Shown here one piece after another: positions 8,777-16,682 of a DNA stretch of 64,000 bases. Position numbers and translations under genes: made by a program. Under the pieces are notes generated by a model. It made no database searches, was not told the origin of the DNA, and was given only the letters and a program-made list of their open reading frames with translations. Origin of the DNA: Eubacterium sp. 14-2 (GTDB taxonomy: Bacteria > Bacillota > Clostridia > Lachnospirales > Lachnospiraceae); the NCBI RefSeq assembly GCF_000403845.2, contig NZ_KE159568.1, positions 1,371,400-1,435,399 of the forward strand, read 5' to 3'. The stretch's first letter is position 1, and each line of letters starts with the position of its first letter.

Positions 8777-8911
8777 GGAAAAGTGCATAACTGGCTATTC
8801 CGTCATGGATAACTGTGTTCACAGCACATGGAAAAGCAAAGTGCAGCTTTCCCACATCCTGTAAACACAGTTACCCACAACTCCATAAAACAGGCAGTTA
8901 TACACTTTCCC
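8777..8911. repeat. Large imperfect inverted repeat (about 60-base arms)
   Basis: The arm 8777-8837 pairs imperfectly with 8846-8911 around a short AAAGTGCA-type loop. Well-matched blocks are GGAAAAGTGCATAACTG with its partner CAGTTATACACTTTCC, and ATAACTGTGTTCACAG with CTGTAAACACAGTTA. It lies between the pstS promoter and an unrelated gene, and no protein explains it. A short reading frame on the minus strand spans it but looks like a by-product of the repeat. Possible roles are a folded RNA, a miniature mobile element or a protein-binding site. Confidence 0.6.
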
Positions 8912-9064
8912 ACAATGCCTACGCCTGCGGAATCCATCTCATTCGTTCCTCTTTTATAACTTTTAGACAATATGTCCAAAAGTGAAAAGCCCTGCATATC
9001 ATACACAGAGCCATTCTAATCTTTTTCCCTCTATATAGGGCATTGACTTTCCGTAAAACTGATT

Positions 9065-9433
9065 TTACAGAGTTATACCCGCCTTTCTTGCAAAGTCGGC
9101 TTTTTTCGCAATAATTGACGATTGTTTTTCTTTTGAAAGGCAGTTGAATACTTCCTCATAGATGATATTATCTAACTGCATTTTCTTTGCTGTCAGATAC
9201 AGTGTTGTATCGAACCATGCCTGCCAAAGAGCATCAAACAATGCTCTGCCGTCCGTGAAAGTTGCATCTTCTTCAAAGCCATGCGGCGGCTTGTAATATT
9301 TCAGCTCCACAAAGCCGTATCTGCCCGCATCAAGCACCACGATTTTCTCCATCTCGTACAGTTCCGCAAACGCATCAGTTACTTTTTGGCACTTTGCACG
9401 TTCTTCCTCTGTAATATAAACTTGTTTTTCCAT
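9065..9433 (-). CDS. Hypothetical protein of mobile-element type
   Basis: This gene encodes 122 residues and starts at ATG 9433 behind GGAGG. The protein is soluble, acidic in its first half and helical by eye, with a central aromatic stretch YGFVELKYYKPPHGF and then DALWQAWFDTTLYL. I do not recognise a family. It is 20 bases downstream of tnpV in the same direction, so it probably belongs to the same transposon-derived unit. Confidence 0.5.
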   Translation of the reverse strand: MEKQVYITEEERAKCQKVTDAFAELYEMEKIVVLDAGRYGFVELKYYKPPHGFEEDATFTDGRALFDALWQAWFDTTLYLTAKKMQLDNIIYEEVFNCLSKEKQSSIIAKKADFARKAGITL

Positions 9434-9453
9434 ATTACTTTTGCCTCCATGAT

Positions 9454-9831
9454 TTAGATATAAACCATCTCATTTTTAACTATTTCCTCTGCCCGATATC
9501 GGATACTGTTCATCTTCTGAACCCATTCCCATTGATTTTTTGCTTTTAATTCCTCCGTCACTCCTTCGACAATCTTCATCTGTTCCATGATAATATCTAA
9601 CCGTTTCTCTGCCTGCTCATTCAAATCGGCAAGATATGTCCACAATTCACAAGTCAGTAATAATGCTGTGTAACGTGCTGAATGTTCCTGCTTCAGATAA
9701 TCCCGATGTAGCCGACCAAAATATCCAATCGGACGGTTTTCTTCCGGCAGTTTCAAATCAGGGATATAATAATCCCCTGCCAGTATATAATCAATACCAT
9801 TTTCCGTTATCCGTTCCTTTAATTCACTCAT
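9454..9831 (-). CDS. tnpV: Transposon-encoded protein TnpV
   Basis: This gene encodes a 125-residue protein. ATG 9831 is chosen because GTCAGGAGG precedes it; a TTG 39 bases upstream has no such site. The motif GDYYIPDLKLPEENRPIGYFGRLH followed by a long helical half with KNQWEWVQKMNSIRYRAEEIV is that of the TnpV family carried by Firmicute transposons and conjugative elements. Its function is unknown. A second, interrupted copy of the family lies at 22326-22697. Confidence 0.8.
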   Translation of the reverse strand: MSELKERITENGIDYILAGDYYIPDLKLPEENRPIGYFGRLHRDYLKQEHSARYTALLLTCELWTYLADLNEQAEKRLDIIMEQMKIVEGVTEELKAKNQWEWVQKMNSIRYRAEEIVKNEMVYI

Positions 9832-9942
9832 ACTTTTCCTCCTGACATACTTTCGTTTTGGTTGATTCAACCCATTATTCCCTTATATACTTTTTCAGAC
9901 GTACAGAATTGTACCAGATAAAAAGAAATAAAAAAGACATGA

Positions 9943-10071
9943 TTAGCTGAATTGTCGGCTGATCGTGTCCCTGTTCTGTTTATTTTTGTTTTGGGCAGCC
10001 AACTCTTCACGAATAAGTATGGCATATCCCTGCCTGCTCTTTTTAAATTTCTTTTGTTTTTTCTGGTTCAT
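9943..10071 (-). CDS. Small basic protein, 42 residues
   Basis: An ATG at 10071 opens a frame beginning MNQKKQKKFKKSRQG, with a very basic N-terminus and then REELAAQNKNKQ. It overlaps the end of the upstream minus-strand remnant in another frame (10043-10197). The first 15 residues recur almost unchanged in the second copy of this DNA near 12.7 kb, where the rest is replaced by an inverted repeat. I recognise no family; it may be the start of a truncated gene. Confidence 0.35.
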   Translation of the reverse strand: MNQKKQKKFKKSRQGYAILIREELAAQNKNKQNRDTISRQFS

Positions 10072-10197
10072 GCTTTTTTGATACATCACATAATTTCATT
10101 ACATCTTTAATAACCTGTAAAATTATCTGTTTTTCTTCTCTGGTTCTGTCATTTATCTGCGCAACAATCTGCAGAGATAAAGAATCTTCTTCCTGAA
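10043..10197 (-). pseudogene. C-terminal gene remnant (copy 1)
   Basis: A minus-strand frame without a start ends at TAA 10045-10043, with a tail containing DSLSLQIVAQINDRTREEK, then VIKDVMKLCDVSKKHEPE. The same tail is found at 12719-12872 with scattered changes. The two copies are direct repeats of about 160 bases lying 2.7 kb apart. The parent protein cannot be named; a regulator is possible. The remnant abuts the integrase stub read the other way, so a rearrangement join lies near 10197. Confidence 0.55.
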
Positions 10198-10446
10198 AGT
10201 TTTACAAGAAAATGGGCAAGAACTTTAGAAATACATGGACTGCGCCATATCAAACTTCATGGTACAAGACATAGTGCAATCTCTCTCTTATTATCGGAAG
10301 GAATACCCCTGCATATCGTACAGCAAAGGGCTGGACACAAAGACCCTCAGATTACATTGGCAGTCTATTCCCATGTTGCAAAAGATAAACAGAATATAGT
10401 GGCTGAAAAACTGGATAACCTGATATTTTCAGCAGTCAATGAATAA
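10141..10446 (+). pseudogene. int: Tyrosine integrase C-terminal fragment
   Basis: A rightward frame without a start carries the integrase catalytic box GLRHIKLHGTRHSAISLLL, in which HGTRHS holds the Arg of box II. It is followed by IPLHIVQQRAGH (His) and DPQITLAVYSHV with the nucleophile Tyr. The stop is TAA at 10444-10446. About two thirds of a normal integrase, including the first catalytic Arg, is missing. It points to a past tyrosine-recombinase element; the tRNA-Lys fragment at 12247-12289 could be the matching attachment site. Confidence 0.85.
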
Positions 10447-10500
10447 AAATTACCTGATTACCATTCAGATACAAAGGCAGTACCATCCTGTAAACAAAAA

Positions 10501-10661
10501 ATGCCCGAAATCCCGTAGAAAAAACAATTATAAAAAATTTTAGGAAAAACTCTGTTTCTTTTCTCTGAAAATCAACAGTTCAGATATATACTTTACTGAA
10601 AAACAATTATTTCAGAAAGATAAATTTTTATGTGATTAAAATTTTAGCGGGATTTCGGGCA
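10501..10661. repeat. Hairpin repeat flanking the rpn gene (left copy)
   Basis: ATGCCCGAAATCCCGT (10501-10516) pairs with GCGGGATTTCGGGCA (10647-10661). The same arms form a tighter perfect hairpin at 11688-11744 on the other side of the rpn gene, and both copies are followed by the same AAAAAGTTTTCA run. The left copy carries about 100 extra bases in its loop. The interval 10447-10765 has nothing else that I can assign. Confidence 0.65.
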
Positions 10662-10765
10662 AAAAGTTTTCATTGTAAACATAAAAATTTTTCAGTATAA
10701 TTATGATATAACAGAATTAAGTTTTATTATTTCATTTTACAAATTTATCAAACCGAGGTGATGAG

Positions 10766-11629
10766 GTGAAGGAAAAAACAAAAAATATAACAGAGGCCAT
10801 GGCAAAACGTACCGCAAAAAACAGCGTATTCCTTGACCTTTTTCAGAATAAGAATTATCTCTTAAAGCTGTATAAAACGCTTCATCCGGAAGATATCACA
10901 GCAACAGAAGATTCATTGACCGATATAACAATAAAAAATGTGCTGACTGACAATTTTTATAATGATTTAGGCTTTATTGTTGACAATAAGCTGATGATAC
11001 TTATAGAAGCACAATCTACATGGACAATTAATATTTTAGTAAGAGCTTTGCTATATCTGGCACAAAGCTATCATGAATACTTTCAACATACCGGACAAAA
11101 CTATTACAAAAGCAAAAAAGTAAAAATGCCAAAACCCGAACTTTATGTTATTTTTACAGGCAATAAAGGAAGAAAGCCAGATAAAATATCTTTATCAAAA
11201 GAATTTTTTGAAGGTGCAGATATTGACATTGAAGTAAAAGCAAAAGTTATCTATGAAAGCGACCAGGATAACATCATTAACCAGTACATTATTTTCTGTA
11301 AAGTTTTTAATGAACAGACTGGGCAGCATGGAATGACACAAAAAGCAGTGTCAGAAACAATCCGCATTTGCAAAGACAGGAATGTTTTAAAGGAATATTT
11401 GCTTGAGAGAGAAAAGGAGGTTGTGACGATTATGATGAGTTTATTTAATGAAGAAGAGATTTTGAAGTCGTTTATTGAGAGTGAAATACATGATGAAGCA
11501 AGAGAAACAGCAGAAAGAATGATTAAGGACGGGGAACTCTCACTGGAAAAAATTGCACGTTATATACCATCTTTATCTATGGACGAACTAAAGCAACTTG
11601 AAGCTGAGATTATGCAGTTATATCCGTAA
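10766..11629 (+). CDS. Rpn family nuclease/putative transposase
   Basis: This gene encodes 287 residues. GTG 10766 follows a GAGGTGATGAG site. The N-terminal half matches the PD-(D/E)XK fold of the Rpn/recombination-promoting family: NSVFLDLFQNKNYLLKLYKTL, then DNKLMILIEAQSTW (the E-x-Q catalytic pair) and a strand PKPELYVIFTGN. The C-terminal part is helical and acidic and ends LSMDELKQLEAEI. Related proteins cut DNA and raise recombination. Many copies per genome are usual in Lachnospiraceae. It stands alone between two copies of a hairpin repeat. Confidence 0.8.
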   Translation: MKEKTKNITEAMAKRTAKNSVFLDLFQNKNYLLKLYKTLHPEDITATEDSLTDITIKNVLTDNFYNDLGFIVDNKLMILIEAQSTWTINILVRALLYLAQSYHEYFQHTGQNYYKSKKVKMPKPELYVIFTGNKGRKPDKISLSKEFFEGADIDIEVKAKVIYESDQDNIINQYIIFCKVFNEQTGQHGMTQKAVSETIRICKDRNVLKEYLLEREKEVVTIMMSLFNEEEILKSFIESEIHDEARETAERMIKDGELSLEKIARYIPSLSMDELKQLEAEIMQLYP

Positions 11630-11687
11630 GCCGAATCGTTTGGCAAATAAGTATGCTCTGGAATGTAACATAATGAATAATATAAAA

Positions 11688-11744
11688 TGCCCGAAATCCC
11701 GTTAAAATTTTTATATGCTTAAAATTTTAACGGGATTTTGGGCA
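11688..11744. repeat. Hairpin repeat flanking the rpn gene (right copy)
   Basis: TGCCCGAAATCCCGTTAAAA (from 11688) pairs over about 23 bases with its complement ending at 11744, with one mismatch and a ten-base loop. It lies 58 bases after the rpn stop and may serve as a terminator, but its twin upstream of the gene argues for a repeated element. Confidence 0.7.
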
Positions 11745-11810
11745 AAAAGTTTTCAATTTAAAAACGAAATGCTTTTTTGAAAAGCATAGAAACACATGGA
11801 ATAGTATGTT

Positions 11811-11816
11811 ATAATT
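11811..11816 (+). promoter_or_regulatory. Promoter of the small membrane peptide gene
   Basis: TATAAT at 11811-11816 is preceded by TG with one base between, giving an extended -10. The -35 (TAGAAA, 11788-11793) is poor, with 17 bases spacing. Transcription would start near 11823, giving a 38-base leader with a GTTGC/GCAAC hairpin before the ribosome site. Confidence 0.55.
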
Positions 11817-11860
11817 TCTGTGTTGCTCACCGATACCCGGCAACGGGAGGAGGTGATTTC

Positions 11861-11959
11861 ATGTCAATACTCATATCATTTTTAGTTACTGTCGCGGCTG
11901 GTGTGGCTTGCCACTACATCATCAAATGGTTAGACAGTAATGATAAGGGCAACAAATAG
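11861..11959 (+). CDS. 32-residue membrane peptide, probable type I toxin
   Basis: An ATG at 11861 follows GGGAGGAGGTG at ideal spacing. The peptide MSILISFLVTVAAGVACHYI continues as IKWLDSNDKGNK: one hydrophobic helix (2-21), then a charged tail starting KWLD. This is the shape of Fst/par-type toxins, which also end in a helix followed by a WLD/LDE-type polar tail. An antisense promoter and a shared hairpin lie just downstream, and a piece of the coding start (11867-11883) is repeated in the antisense region, as in the par loci. Identity as a toxin is inferred from structure and layout, not from a known family match. Confidence 0.65.
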   Translation: MSILISFLVTVAAGVACHYIIKWLDSNDKGNK

Positions 11960-11984
11960 CCTACTGGATTCTTTTCCAGTATAA

Positions 11985-12071
11985 ACAAAAAGAAGAATCC
12001 CTCAACTATGGTCGCATCACGGTTGAGGGATTCGTTCTTTGATTTCATGTTATACTCATATCTTTTTGCCT
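11985..12071 (-). ncRNA. Antisense RNA, probable antitoxin of the 32-residue peptide
   Basis: On the minus strand TTGAAG (12106-12101), 17 bases and a perfect TATAAT (12083-12078) form a good promoter; start about 12071. The RNA would run leftward about 85 nt to the hairpin GAATCCCTCAAC/GTTGAGGGATTC (11995-12006, 12022-12033), followed leftward by TTCTTCTTTTTG. Its 5' end (12067-12052) is complementary to codons 3-8 of the peptide gene through the repeat ATACTCATATC plus T-run. Its 3' end overlaps the toxin mRNA terminator. Both contacts match the par-type design of convergent RNAs. Confidence 0.65.
11995..12033. terminator. Bidirectional terminator shared by toxin and antisense RNA
   Basis: The perfect 12-base stem GAATCCCTCAAC / GTTGAGGGATTC has a 15-base loop. 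Rightward it is followed by GTTCTTTGATTT, leftward by TTCTTCTTTTTG. Near-identical hairpins recur at 25435-25473 and, degenerate, around 26840-26883. Confidence 0.8.
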
Positions 12072-12246
12072 AGTGGCATTATATCATATGCAGATAATTT
12101 CTTCAATATACTTTTTATTAAATTTTCCTGAACATATTGGGCGCGAATCTGGGCGCGAACCGCTTCTTCTGATTTTCTTTGAAATTGCAGATTAGGTGCT
12201 TTAAGATACCTGATAATTTTTGGCGCAGTTTGTCCCCTTTTAGCGT

Positions 12247-12289
12247 CTCTTAATCAGGGTGTCCAGGGTTCGAGCCCCTGGAGGCGCAC
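12247..12289 (+). other. 3' fragment of tRNA-Lys(CTT), probable attachment site
   Basis: CTCTTAATC (anticodon loop with CTT) runs into a complete T arm, CCAGG-GTTCGAG-CCCCTGG, and the acceptor end AGGCGCAC. The 5' half of a tRNA is absent: no D arm or matching 5' acceptor strand precedes it. Anticodon-to-3'-end pieces of this kind are left by tyrosine-recombinase elements that integrate in tRNA genes. The bases after it (TGAAAG) do not encode CCA. Confidence 0.75.
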
Positions 12290-12295
12290 TGAAAG

Positions 12296-12339
12296 CACTG
12301 TTTTTGATGACTGTGAGCATCGGGGACGGTGTTTTTTTT
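12296..12339 (+). terminator. Terminator after the tRNA-Lys fragment
   Basis: CACTG at 12296 and CGGTG at 12326-12330 close an imperfect stem that is followed by eight T. It is placed where a tRNA terminator would be and may have been carried along with the tRNA 3' end. Confidence 0.6.
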
Positions 12340-12370
12340 GTGCCTTTTTGATTAATTAAAGTGTAAACAA

Positions 12371-12456
12371 AGTATCATGTCTGTCGACATGATACTGCCC
12401 GGAGCAAAGCGGAGTGGCATAGGTCACCATACCATATCGCAAAGCGATTATGGTAT
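12371..12456. repeat. Two palindromes in the junction between islands
   Basis: AGTATCATGTC-TGTC-GACATGATACT (12371-12396) is an 11-base perfect inverted repeat. ATACCATATCGC with GCGATTATGGTAT (12429-12456) is a second one. A family of GGCGCGAA repeats surrounds them (about 12138-12155 and 12464-12490). They could be recombinase or regulator binding sites. No gene lies between 12105 and 13027 apart from the remnants listed. Confidence 0.5.
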
Positions 12457-12645
12457 AATAAGTTTGGCGCGAAATCCGGCGCGAAGTGGTCGCGAATTCG
12501 TCGCGGATATATAAATAGTATGCCTTATCAAATCTTTACAATTCAATAAATATTAATATAAAAAAGAATGCGTTATACGCATTCTCCGCGCGCGAGCGGG
12601 TTGCGTAGCAATAAACATCATCTCCGCAAGCTGCGCATAATCATC

Positions 12646-12690
12646 TGTACTTGTATAGGAAATCTGGAGGAATCTTCCTATACAAGTACA
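12646..12690. repeat. Perfect 16-base inverted repeat
   Basis: TGTACTTGTATAGGAA (12646-12661) pairs exactly with TTCCTATACAAGTACA (12675-12690). A second hairpin, AGCAGGGA-AA-TCCCTGCCT, follows at once. Together they replace the rest of the small basic gene that is intact in the other copy of this DNA (9943-10071). Confidence 0.6.
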
Positions 12691-12718
12691 AAAGCAGGGA
12701 AATCCCTGCCTGCTCTTT

Positions 12719-12872
12719 TTAAATTTCTTTTGTTTTTTCCGGTTCATGCTTCTTTGATACATCACATAATTTCATTACATCTTTAATAACCTGTAAAATT
12801 ATCTGTTTTTCTTCTACAGTTCTATCGCTTATTTGCATAATGATTTGCAAAGATAGAGAGTCATCTTACGGA
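12719..12872 (-). pseudogene. C-terminal gene remnant (copy 2)
   Basis: This is the same minus-strand tail as at 10043-10197: DDSLSLQIIMQISDRTVEEK, then VIKDVMKLCDVSKKHEPE and a TAA at 12721-12719. No start or N-terminal part is present. The shared block, about 160 bases, is a direct repeat on both sides of the rpn/toxin segment and could have allowed recombination between the copies. Confidence 0.55.
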
Positions 12873-12954
12873 TACTATACTCTAAAATGGAACTAAATAT
12901 ATATTATATTTGTGAATAAAAAAATATTGTAACAGTATAAAAAAGCAGGTTTTT

Positions 12955-12990
12955 CGTACCCCTCACATAAGGAAGTGAAGGGTACGAATG
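12955..12990. repeat. Palindrome at left edge of the serine-recombinase element
   Basis: TTCGTACCCCTCAC (12955-12968) pairs with GTGAAGGGTACGAA (12977-12990). Its centre CACATAAGGAAGTG (12966-12979) reappears as the exact reverse complement at 22785-22798, in the centre of another palindrome. The two bracket about 9.8 kb that starts with the recombinase gene. Confidence 0.55.
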
Positions 12991-13010
12991 GGCATCTCTG
13001 CATCAAATTA

Positions 13011-14767
<1,757 letters not shown>

Positions 14768-14804
14768 TTACTTCAATACTTTAAAGCCCTAATTTGAAAT
14801 GTTT

Positions 14805-15077
14805 TTACACCTCTGCACCTAATACCCGATTGACTTTGGTTATCATATCTTCCTTTTGTTCCCTGTCGAAATGAGCACAGGCGACATAATAAATACCATC
14901 AATCTCCTTTACAAAATCCAAATCTTTTGGTTTTGAAATTTGCTCAAAGAAAGCAAGGCGTTTCTCTTTTGGCAATTCCGCAAGCATATCATAAATGCTG
15001 TTGATTGCTTCTCGGATAGTGGTATCTTCGGTAAATTGCTCCTTTGTTGTTTCATCTATATAGCTGTTCATATGCAA
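14805..15077 (-). CDS. Small transposon-associated protein (TnpW-like)
   Basis: This gene encodes 90 residues. An N-terminal helical part (TIREAINSIYDMLAELPKEK) is followed by IDGIYYVACAHFDREQKEDM, a strand-strand-helix pattern like the small TnpW proteins that accompany serine-recombinase transposons. It lies 100 bases upstream of the recombinase in the same direction, with an AT-rich stretch between. The family call is from pattern memory and is tentative. Confidence 0.5.
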   Translation of the reverse strand: MHMNSYIDETTKEQFTEDTTIREAINSIYDMLAELPKEKRLAFFEQISKPKDLDFVKEIDGIYYVACAHFDREQKEDMITKVNRVLGAEV

Positions 15078-15153
15078 TAATCCTCCTATAAAGAATAGAG
15101 TGAGAGAAAATTCCCCTCACTCTATAGTCCTTGAAAAAGCTGAAAATTACCCT

Positions 15154-15582
15154 CTAACGCTTAAATTGCTTCAGCTTTTTCCGCAGATGGTCTAATCTTG
15201 CGTAGATAGCTCCTGTTGTCAGACCGACAAGTGGCGCAATCTCCTTTATGGAATAGCCCTGTATTTTCAGCAGAACGATTTGCAGGGTACGCTTGTCCAC
15301 CGCAAGCAATGCCCGATACAGATTTTCGTTTTCAATCTCGTCCAATAAATCCGCAACAGAATGTATCTCTATCGGTTGCTCAGCGTCTGCCATTCCCTCA
15401 AGGTATTCCCCGATATCGTTCAGATATCGGTAAAACCGTCTGGTTGCATTAAAATCCGCCCTGTCATAGATACGGATTTTTTCGATGGTATCCTCGTCAA
15501 CACCGCATTTCCGTAAAATCGTTTCCTCAGCTTCTTTCCAGATACGCCATTTGCGTTCTTCCCGTCCGTGGTTATATGCCAT
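15154..15582 (-). CDS. Sigma-70 region 4-like transcription regulator
   Basis: This gene encodes 142 residues and starts at ATG 15582 behind GGAGG. The C-terminal third (95-140) is a sigma region-4 helix-turn-helix: RTLQIVLLKIQGYSIKEIAP, LVGLTTGAIYARLDHLRKKL. Region 2 is missing, so it is not a full ECF sigma factor. Proteins of this form are common on Tn916/Tn1549-type elements, where they regulate excision or transfer genes. Confidence 0.75.
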   Translation of the reverse strand: MAYNHGREERKWRIWKEAEETILRKCGVDEDTIEKIRIYDRADFNATRRFYRYLNDIGEYLEGMADAEQPIEIHSVADLLDEIENENLYRALLAVDKRTLQIVLLKIQGYSIKEIAPLVGLTTGAIYARLDHLRKKLKQFKR

Positions 15583-15701
15583 TTTAATTTCCTCCAGTCT
15601 GAATTTTGAAAATCGTTAAAATCCAGATTGAAAAGGCGGCGAACGACATCCCACGCCAGAAATCGCTTTGCGCCGTATTTCTGTAAAAAACGACAAAAGA
15701 A

Positions 15702-15733
15702 AAACCGCAAAGGCTGTCATACCTTTACGGTTT
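15702..15733 (-). terminator. Leftward terminator upstream of the sigma-like gene
   Basis: AAACCGTAAAGG pairs with CCTTTGCGGTTT around an eight-base loop and is followed on the minus strand by TTCTTTTG. It would isolate the sigma-like gene from transcripts arriving from the accessory operon. Confidence 0.75.
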
Positions 15734-15739
15734 AAGGAG

Positions 15740-15960
15740 AGTTTATTTCTATTGTGTAGAGATTTGACTTCTACTTTTGAGGTGCAAAGCCCCCATGCAG
15801 TAGCGAGGATTTTTTTAACAGGTTATCCAACCATCCTCGGTATGGTATATGTAAGTAGAAGCTGCTGCTTGCAGATAATAAAAAATCCCTCCAAACTTCA
15901 AAAGCGAAGTCGGAGAGTGTTTAGAGTATAGCAAAGCAGCTCACCGAAACATCGTTTTTT
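15740..15960. other. Gene-free structured region
   Basis: CTTCTACTT (15768-15776) pairs with AAGTAGAAG (15853-15861) and encloses a second hairpin, CGAGGAT (15804-15810) with ATCCTCG (15833-15839). A TTGACTT box lies at the left edge. A short rightward frame (15668-15931) crosses it but has no ribosome site and no family resemblance. It may be a leader or attenuator RNA left from a resistance-type operon. Confidence 0.4.
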
Positions 15961-16002
15961 TATTCGGTGGGCTTGTCCTACCTATGAATATATATAAAAG
16001 AA

Positions 16003-16043
16003 AGAGCCGACAAACTGCGATTGCTCACAAGTTTATCGGCTCT
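16003..16043 (-). terminator. Terminator of the accessory operon
   Basis: AGAGCCGATAAACT pairs with AGTTTGTCGGCTCT around a 13-base loop, followed on the minus strand by TTCTTTTA. The stop codon of the last gene lies inside the first arm. A hairpin with the same GAGCCGAT core follows the padR gene at 19402-19447. Confidence 0.8.
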
Positions 16044-16671
16044 GCGTCATAGCGTCTGGCTCTTTGATGGTTTTGGATAATGTGGCTCTAATTGCTCCTT
16101 TAGCGTGAATACGGACTACGCTAACCTCATCGTGCGTTGCTATATATTCTAATTTTTCTAAGTATGGTCGCACAAATTCGGGCGTTCGTTTTCCTAACAC
16201 CCGAAACATCTCTGGTGCTTCCATTCGAACTCTTTCGTTTTCATCGTTAAGAAGCTCTGCAAATATCGGCAAACAATTCTCATACACCGCCCATGTATTT
16301 GTCGCAATGTTTTCAGAAGCCCATATAAAACTTAACCGTACATTAGGGCTTTTATCTCCTGCCAAGGTCAATAGTTCCTCAAAATAAGGGGCAACAAGCT
16401 TGTAATCTGCTCTGCCAATTCGTCCTAAAGCATTAGCGGTACGCTCTCTTAATAAGTCATTTTCCGAAACGATAAAAGAAGCAATTTCTTTTGTATATGG
16501 TGCGACCTCCTGCGGATATATCAATCCCATCTCTCCAAGCAGCCACATTGCTTTAGCCGTTATTTTAGGAGATTGATTTTTAAGCAAAGAAGCTACATAG
16601 GGGATATTTTGTTTCCAAATAGTTTTATTTTTTGTCAGTTGAGCAAGTTCACGATATAATTTTTCATCCAT
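16033..16671 (-). CDS. HEAT-repeat protein
   Basis: This gene encodes 212 residues made almost wholly of paired helices with the HEAT rhythm: SPKITAKAMWLLGEMGLIYP, NDLLRERTANALGRIGRADY, SPNVRLSFIWASENI, NERVRMEAPEMFRVLG and EVSVVRIHAKGAIRATL. Such solenoids bind proteins or DNA; AlkD-like glycosylases share the fold, but no catalytic site is evident here. It is the last gene of the leftward accessory operon, 11 bases after the CPBP gene. Confidence 0.75.
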   Translation of the reverse strand: MDEKLYRELAQLTKNKTIWKQNIPYVASLLKNQSPKITAKAMWLLGEMGLIYPQEVAPYTKEIASFIVSENDLLRERTANALGRIGRADYKLVAPYFEELLTLAGDKSPNVRLSFIWASENIATNTWAVYENCLPIFAELLNDENERVRMEAPEMFRVLGKRTPEFVRPYLEKLEYIATHDEVSVVRIHAKGAIRATLSKTIKEPDAMTQSR

Positions 16672-16682
16672 AAGCGTTGTTT

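Noticed and set aside
8803-9006. 67-residue minus-strand frame
   Set aside because: It lies over the large inverted repeat, has no good ribosome site and resembles nothing.
12200-12289. A complete tRNA-Lys gene
   Set aside because: No D arm and no 5' acceptor strand pair with the 3' end, so only a fragment is present.
12553-12747. Leftward frame beginning MNRKKQKKFKKSRQG
   Set aside because: After residue 15 it reads through inverted repeats; it is a truncated copy of the small gene at 9943-10071.
15668-15931. 87-residue plus-strand frame
   Set aside because: It runs through a terminator and nested hairpins and has no ribosome site.
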